NCBI GenBank assembly: GCA_034411955.1
Contig: DAOUMF010000170.1
Span: forward strand, 1-14,679
Direction of reading: 5' to 3'
DNA from: DAOUMF01 sp034411955
Lineage (GTDB): Bacteria > Chloroflexota > Dehalococcoidia > SM23-28-2 > RBG-16-64-32
Length of the DNA stretch: 14,679 bases
The notes beneath the pieces were generated by a model. That model searched no databases. It saw nothing but the letters and a program-made list of their open reading frames with translations, and was not told the DNA's origin. This document shows, in pieces, positions 11,861 to 14,679 of the stretch (its first letter is position 1; each line of letters begins with the position of its first letter). Position numbers and translations under genes: made by a program.

Positions 11861-12256
11861 ATGGTACAGCAGGCGACGATCCAGGACACCAACCGGGAGT
11901 TCATGGAAGCGGTCAAGCGGGGCGATCCGGCGTCACTTGCCGCCCTGTACACGGAGGACGCAAAGGTGCTTGCGCCCAACGTTGAAGCGATCCGCGGGAG
12001 GCAGGGGATTGAAGCGCTTTTCAAGACCCTCGTGGAGATGGGCGTACGGGAAGCGACCCTTGAGACCGTAGATGTGGAGTACTTGGGCGACGTGGCGTAC
12101 GAAGTAGGCGCCTACACCCTGAAGATCGAGCCAGAGGGCGGCCAGGCGGCAACGGACAGGGGAAAGTACGTCGTGGTCTGGAAGCGTCAGGCAGACGGCC
12201 GCTGGAAGTTGCACGTCGACATCTGGAACACTAACACCCCGCTGCCAGCACCGTAG
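11861..12256 (+). CDS. NTF2-like fold protein (SnoaL/DUF4440-type)
   Basis: 131 aa, one compact domain. The pattern IQDTNREFMEAVKRGDPASLAALYTEDAKVLAPNVEAIRGRQGIEALFKTL is the N-terminal part of the DUF4440/SnoaL family, and VEYLGDVAYEVGAYTLKI plus GKYVVVWKRQADGRWKLHVDIWN are its curved-sheet strands. Members bind or isomerise small hydrophobic ligands, or have unknown roles; no ligand or catalytic residue can be assigned here. No signal peptide, so cytoplasmic. It is monocistronic with its own strong promoter and RBS, suggesting high or regulated expression. Convergent with panC. Confidence 0.88.
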   Translation: MVQQATIQDTNREFMEAVKRGDPASLAALYTEDAKVLAPNVEAIRGRQGIEALFKTLVEMGVREATLETVDVEYLGDVAYEVGAYTLKIEPEGGQAATDRGKYVVVWKRQADGRWKLHVDIWNTNTPLPAP

Positions 12257-12274
12257 CCAGCCCGGCATGCACCG

Positions 12275-12336
12275 CCCATGGTGAGCCTGTCGAACCATGA
12301 GCGGCCGCCCTCGCCCTTCAGCGGGCTGAGGATGAG
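12275..12336. repeat. Dispersed short repeats, copies C and D
   Basis: Copy C (12275-12304, reverse) reads CCCATGGTGAGCCTGTCGAA on the + strand; its reverse complement contains GGTTCGACAGGCTCACC. Copy D (12314-12336) reads CCCTTCAGCGGGCTGAGGAT followed by GAG, a diverged form of copy A. They fill the 103-nt gap between the convergent NTF2-like and panC genes; no clear intrinsic terminator is seen there. Confidence 0.5.
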
Positions 12337-12359
12337 TCGTTCGGGATGCCTATGACCTC

Positions 12360-13241
12360 CTAGACCGGCTCGCGCAGCACCCCCGGCGTCTCCACGCCCG
12401 GCGGGGCCACCGTCTCGTTGTCGATCAGCCGCGTCGAGCCGACCCGCGCCGCCAGCAGCACCAGCGCCAGCCGGTCGATCACTTCTAGCTCCTCCAGCGT
12501 CTCGCAGTCCGCCACCGACACGTAGTCGATCCGGACCTGCGGCTTCTGTCGGATGTAGTCCTCCAACGATTCTCGGAGCATGTCCGCATCGTGGACGCCC
12601 CAGCGCCGGACCATCATGCGGGCCAGCTCCAGCGCCCGCGGCACCACCAGCGCCGCCCGCCGCTCCTCTTGCGAAAGGTGGGCGTTGCGGCTGCTCATCG
12701 CCAGGCCGTCCGGCTCCCGCACCGTGGGCATGGCCACGATCTCCACCGGCAGACCCTGCTCCCGCACCATCTGCCGCACCACCCGAAGCTGCTGGGCGTC
12801 CTTCTCGCCGAAGTAGGCGCTCTGCGGCTCCACGATGCGGAACAGCCGCGCCACCACCGTCGTCACCCCGCGGAAGAAGTGCGGCCGGGAGGCGCCCTCC
12901 AGCCTTGAGGTGAGCGGCCCGTGCACTTCCACCCACTCGTCGAAGCCCGGCGGGTACATCTCCAGCGCTGTGGGGGCGAACACGATATCGACCCCCTCCC
13001 CTTCCAGCAGACGGAGGTCGCGGTCCAGATCGCGGGGGTACTCGGCCAAGTCCTCCTGCGGGCCGATCTGGGTGGGGTTCACGAAGACGATGGTCTCCAG
13101 GTGGTCGTTGTCGGCGCGGGCGCGCCGCACCAGCGACAGGTGGCCCTCGTGCAGCGCCCCCATCGTGGGAACGAGGCCGACGCGGCCGCCCAGGGCGGCC
13201 CGCGCCTCCTCCATCTCAGAGACTGTCTCGATAACCCTCAT
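12360..13241 (-). CDS. panC: Pantothenate synthetase (pantoate-beta-alanine ligase)
   Basis: 293 aa from ATG 13241; the frame remains open to 13352, but the added residues are a translated palindromic repeat and the family starts at MRVIET. Joins pantoate to beta-alanine using ATP through a pantoyl-adenylate, in the cytoplasm, to make pantothenate for coenzyme A. Visible: LVPTMGALHEGHLSLVRRA (24-42, with the HEGH HIGH-type ATP motif), VFVNPTQIGPQEDLAEYPR, FRGVTTVVARLF, YFGEKDAQQL (143-152) and MSSRNAHLS (KMSKS-like, 182-190). In-frame GTG 13253 is an alternative start. Follows panB with a 126-nt gap containing two palindromic elements. panD is not in the window. Confidence 0.95.
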   Translation of the reverse strand: MRVIETVSEMEEARAALGGRVGLVPTMGALHEGHLSLVRRARADNDHLETIVFVNPTQIGPQEDLAEYPRDLDRDLRLLEGEGVDIVFAPTALEMYPPGFDEWVEVHGPLTSRLEGASRPHFFRGVTTVVARLFRIVEPQSAYFGEKDAQQLRVVRQMVREQGLPVEIVAMPTVREPDGLAMSSRNAHLSQEERRAALVVPRALELARMMVRRWGVHDADMLRESLEDYIRQKPQVRIDYVSVADCETLEELEVIDRLALVLLAARVGSTRLIDNETVAPPGVETPGVLREPV

Positions 13242-13261
13242 GCCCTCACTCACCGGCTCCA

Positions 13262-13286
13262 GGCAAACCTGAAGGTCTGCACCTAC
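13262..13286. repeat. Palindromic repeat upstream of panC
   Basis: GGCAAACCTGAAGGTCTGC is an imperfect inverted repeat (GCAAACC/GGTCTGC with one mismatch), followed by ACCTAC. GGTCTGCACCTAC (13274-13286) matches GGTCTGCAGCTAC at 4782-4794 in 12 of 13 positions. It sits just before the panC start. Confidence 0.5.
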
Positions 13287-13317
13287 ACTCCTACCGTGCG
13301 CCTGACCCGCCCAAGCA

Positions 13318-13344
13318 TATCGCCCCGATGTGATCGGGGCGATA
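13318..13344. repeat. 12-bp perfect inverted repeat between panB and panC
   Basis: TATCGCCCCGAT (13318-13329) and ATCGGGGCGATA (13333-13344) with a 3-nt GTG loop. It lies 23 nt after the panB stop and 76 nt before the panC start on the - strand. No T-tract follows on either strand, so it is not a standard terminator; an operator, an RNA-stabilising stem or a REP unit are possible. Confidence 0.75.
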
Positions 13345-13367
13345 CACTCCAAAGGGGGGTGCGTTGA

Positions 13368-14213
13368 CTATCCGAGCTGGGTGAGCTCGGAGAGTACTGA
13401 CTCATCTATGAAGAAGCTCTCCCGCTCCGTGGGGAAGGCGCCGTCCCGCACCTCGGCGACGTACTGGCCGACCGCCTCCTGGATGGCCTCCCCCAGTCGA
13501 GCGTAGCGCTTGGCGTGCTTGGGTACGAAATCCATGAACAGGCCCAGCATGTCGTGGAACACCTGCACCTGGCCGTCGCAGTGGGGCCCGGCGCCGATGC
13601 CGATGGTGGGGATGCCCACCTTCTCCGTGATCACCCGTGCCAACTGTGCGGGAATGGTCTCCAGGACGATGGCGTAGGCCCCCGCCTCCTCCAGCGTGAC
13701 GGCGTCGTTGATCAGCTTGACGGCGGCGGCCGGGGTCTTGCCCTGCACCTTGTAGCCACCGAACTGGTTCACCGACTGCGGAGTCAGGCCCAGGTGGCCC
13801 ATGACGGGAATCCCCGACGACACCAGCAGGCGGACTGTCTCGGCCACGCGCTGGCCGCCCTCCAGCTTAACCGACTGGGCGCCGCCCTCCTTAAGCATCC
13901 GTCCGGCGTTGCGCAGGGCGTCCTGGGGGCCGGCCTGGTAGCTCATGAACGGCATATCGGCAACGACGTGCGCCTTTCGCGTGCCCCGCACCACGGCCTT
14001 GACGTGGTGCAGCATCTCCTCCATCGACACCGGGATGGTGGAGTCGTAGCCCATCACGACCATCCCCAGGCTATCGCCCACGAGGATGATTGGCACGGCG
14101 GCCTCCTCGACGAGGCGGGCGCTGGGGTAGTCGTAGGCGGTGAGCATGGCGATGCGCTCGCCGCGATCCTTCATCGCTTTCAGGTCGGTTATCGATACGC
14201 GTCGCTCCATCAT
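13368..14213 (-). CDS. panB: 3-methyl-2-oxobutanoate hydroxymethyltransferase
   Basis: 281 aa. Transfers a hydroxymethyl group from methylene-THF to ketoisovalerate, giving ketopantoate, the first committed step to pantothenate. Visible: MLTAYDYPSARLVEEA, VGDSLGMVVMGYDSTIPVSMEEMLHHVKAVVRG (with the metal-binding Asp of GDSLG), ADMPFMSYQ (second metal Asp), SVKLEGG (metal Glu), VMGHLGLTPQSVNQFGGYKVQG, IVLETIP (catalytic Glu) and IGIGAGPHCDGQVQVFHDMLG. GGGAGG lies five bases before ATG 14213; ATG 14210 is an alternative. The start overlaps the stop of the upstream hydrolase as ATGA, so the two are translationally coupled. panC follows. Confidence 0.97.
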   Translation of the reverse strand: MMERRVSITDLKAMKDRGERIAMLTAYDYPSARLVEEAAVPIILVGDSLGMVVMGYDSTIPVSMEEMLHHVKAVVRGTRKAHVVADMPFMSYQAGPQDALRNAGRMLKEGGAQSVKLEGGQRVAETVRLLVSSGIPVMGHLGLTPQSVNQFGGYKVQGKTPAAAVKLINDAVTLEEAGAYAIVLETIPAQLARVITEKVGIPTIGIGAGPHCDGQVQVFHDMLGLFMDFVPKHAKRYARLGEAIQEAVGQYVAEVRDGAFPTERESFFIDESVLSELTQLG

Positions 14214-14679
14214 GTTGACCTCCCTCTACCCGTTTCGGTTGACACCGGCGCATTGGCCGCGACGACCGCTTTCTCCAATTCCTGTGCGCTCATTGGTCGA
14301 ACCCCGATATTGCGCATCTCCTCCGTGCCGCGCTCATAGAGACCAGATACAGCATCCTCAACCAGGACGATGCGAAAATCGCGCTCACTGGCCTCGTAGA
14401 TTGAAGTGCGTGGACAGTTGGGGAAATTACAGCCTGCAAAAGCAAGGGAGGAGACGCCGAGCCCCTCGAGGTGTGCTTCCAGGGGCGTGCTGAAGAAAGC
14501 TCCCCAGCGCGGCTTGTAGATAATTACCTCTTGCGGCCCGACCGCCTGAATACCGCCGGAAAGAAGCACGTCGGCATCTAGCCGAGTGTCGGTCTGAGGT
14601 AGCAGCTCCCTTGCCAGCTCGCTGCCGGGGGAGCCCGGACGCAGGATGGCGGCGCCACCCTCGACTACACTTCGCCGGC
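14210..14679 (-). CDS. Cysteine hydrolase, isochorismatase/nicotinamidase superfamily (N-terminal part outside window)
   Basis: The frame is open from the window edge to TGA 14212-14210, about 155 codons, so the N-terminus with the catalytic Asp is missing. Visible are RPGSPGSELARELLP, VIIYKPRWGAFFSTPLEAHLEGLGVSSLAFAGCNFPNCPRTSIYEASERDFRIVLVEDA, which matches the superfamily: K of YKPRW is the catalytic Lys, and the second Cys of GCNFPNCPRTS is the nucleophile. Members hydrolyse amides or vinyl ethers of small molecules (nicotinamide, carbamoyl compounds, ureidoacrylate, isochorismate); the substrate cannot be read. The final 20 or so residues are a polar tail. Overlap with panB by ATGA implies an operon, so a link to pantothenate precursor supply is possible but unproven. 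Confidence 0.85.
   Translation of the reverse strand, partial: RRSVVEGGAAILRPGSPGSELARELLPQTDTRLDADVLLSGGIQAVGPQEVIIYKPRWGAFFSTPLEAHLEGLGVSSLAFAGCNFPNCPRTSIYEASERDFRIVLVEDAVSGLYERGTEEMRNIGVRPMSAQELEKAVVAANAPVSTETGRGRST

Noticed and set aside
12187..12936. 249-codon ORF on the - strand overlapping panC in another frame
   Set aside because: Gly/Ala/Arg-rich shadow of panC that also overlaps the NTF2-like gene end.
13242..13352. Longer panC start at 13352
   Set aside because: The extra 37 residues come from a palindromic repeat; the family signature begins at MRVIET (13241).
1..14679. CRISPR array, rRNA or tRNA genes, transposase or integrase genes
   Set aside because: None seen: no evenly spaced repeats, no rRNA or tRNA signature and no recombinase-like protein in any frame.

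Overview
The window is a compact, GC-rich bacterial chromosome segment. The combination of RNase J next to an FtsK/SpoIIIE translocase with a long insertion in its alpha domain, a yebC-ruvC-ruvA cluster, a GxxxxEY-type Flp pilin and many short palindromic or REP-like repeats is most reminiscent of Chloroflexota (possibly Dehalococcoidia-like). That placement is inference from gene content and style; no 16S or marker phylogeny could be run.

Layout. Positions 1-4330 (+ strand): the tail of a family 4-type uracil-DNA glycosylase ending in a clamp-binding-like pentapeptide, then RNase J (rnj), then the FtsK/SpoIIIE DNA translocase, tightly packed. Positions 4331-4790 hold no protein gene. They carry a free-standing promoter, a roughly 250-nt structured RNA with a predicted 7-bp pseudoknot and its own intrinsic terminator, then a nested palindromic element. 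Positions 4791-9047 (- strand): a SAM-dependent methyltransferase with its own strong promoter, uvrB, and upstream of uvrB a SIR2-like protein of the kind found in anti-phage systems, with visibly lower GC than its neighbours. Positions 9247-11699 (- strand): yebC, ruvC, ruvA and a small Flp-type pilin. Positions 11861-12256 (+): an NTF2-like (SnoaL/DUF4440) protein with a canonical promoter and perfect Shine-Dalgarno. Positions 12360-14679 (- strand): a cysteine hydrolase (partial), panB and panC, probably one operon for pantothenate synthesis.

How the genes work together. Three sets deal with DNA repair and processing (UDG, UvrB, RuvA/RuvC), one with RNA decay (RNase J), one with chromosome segregation (FtsK), one with coenzyme A precursor synthesis (PanB/PanC). 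The SIR2 protein and the pilin look accessory. The least expected structures are the standalone RNA, a 19-bp duplication at the ruvC/ruvA junction that splits an ancestral stop/start overlap and leaves a 30-codon reading frame linking the two genes, and the spread of short palindromic repeats, one of which supplies the first codons of ruvC.
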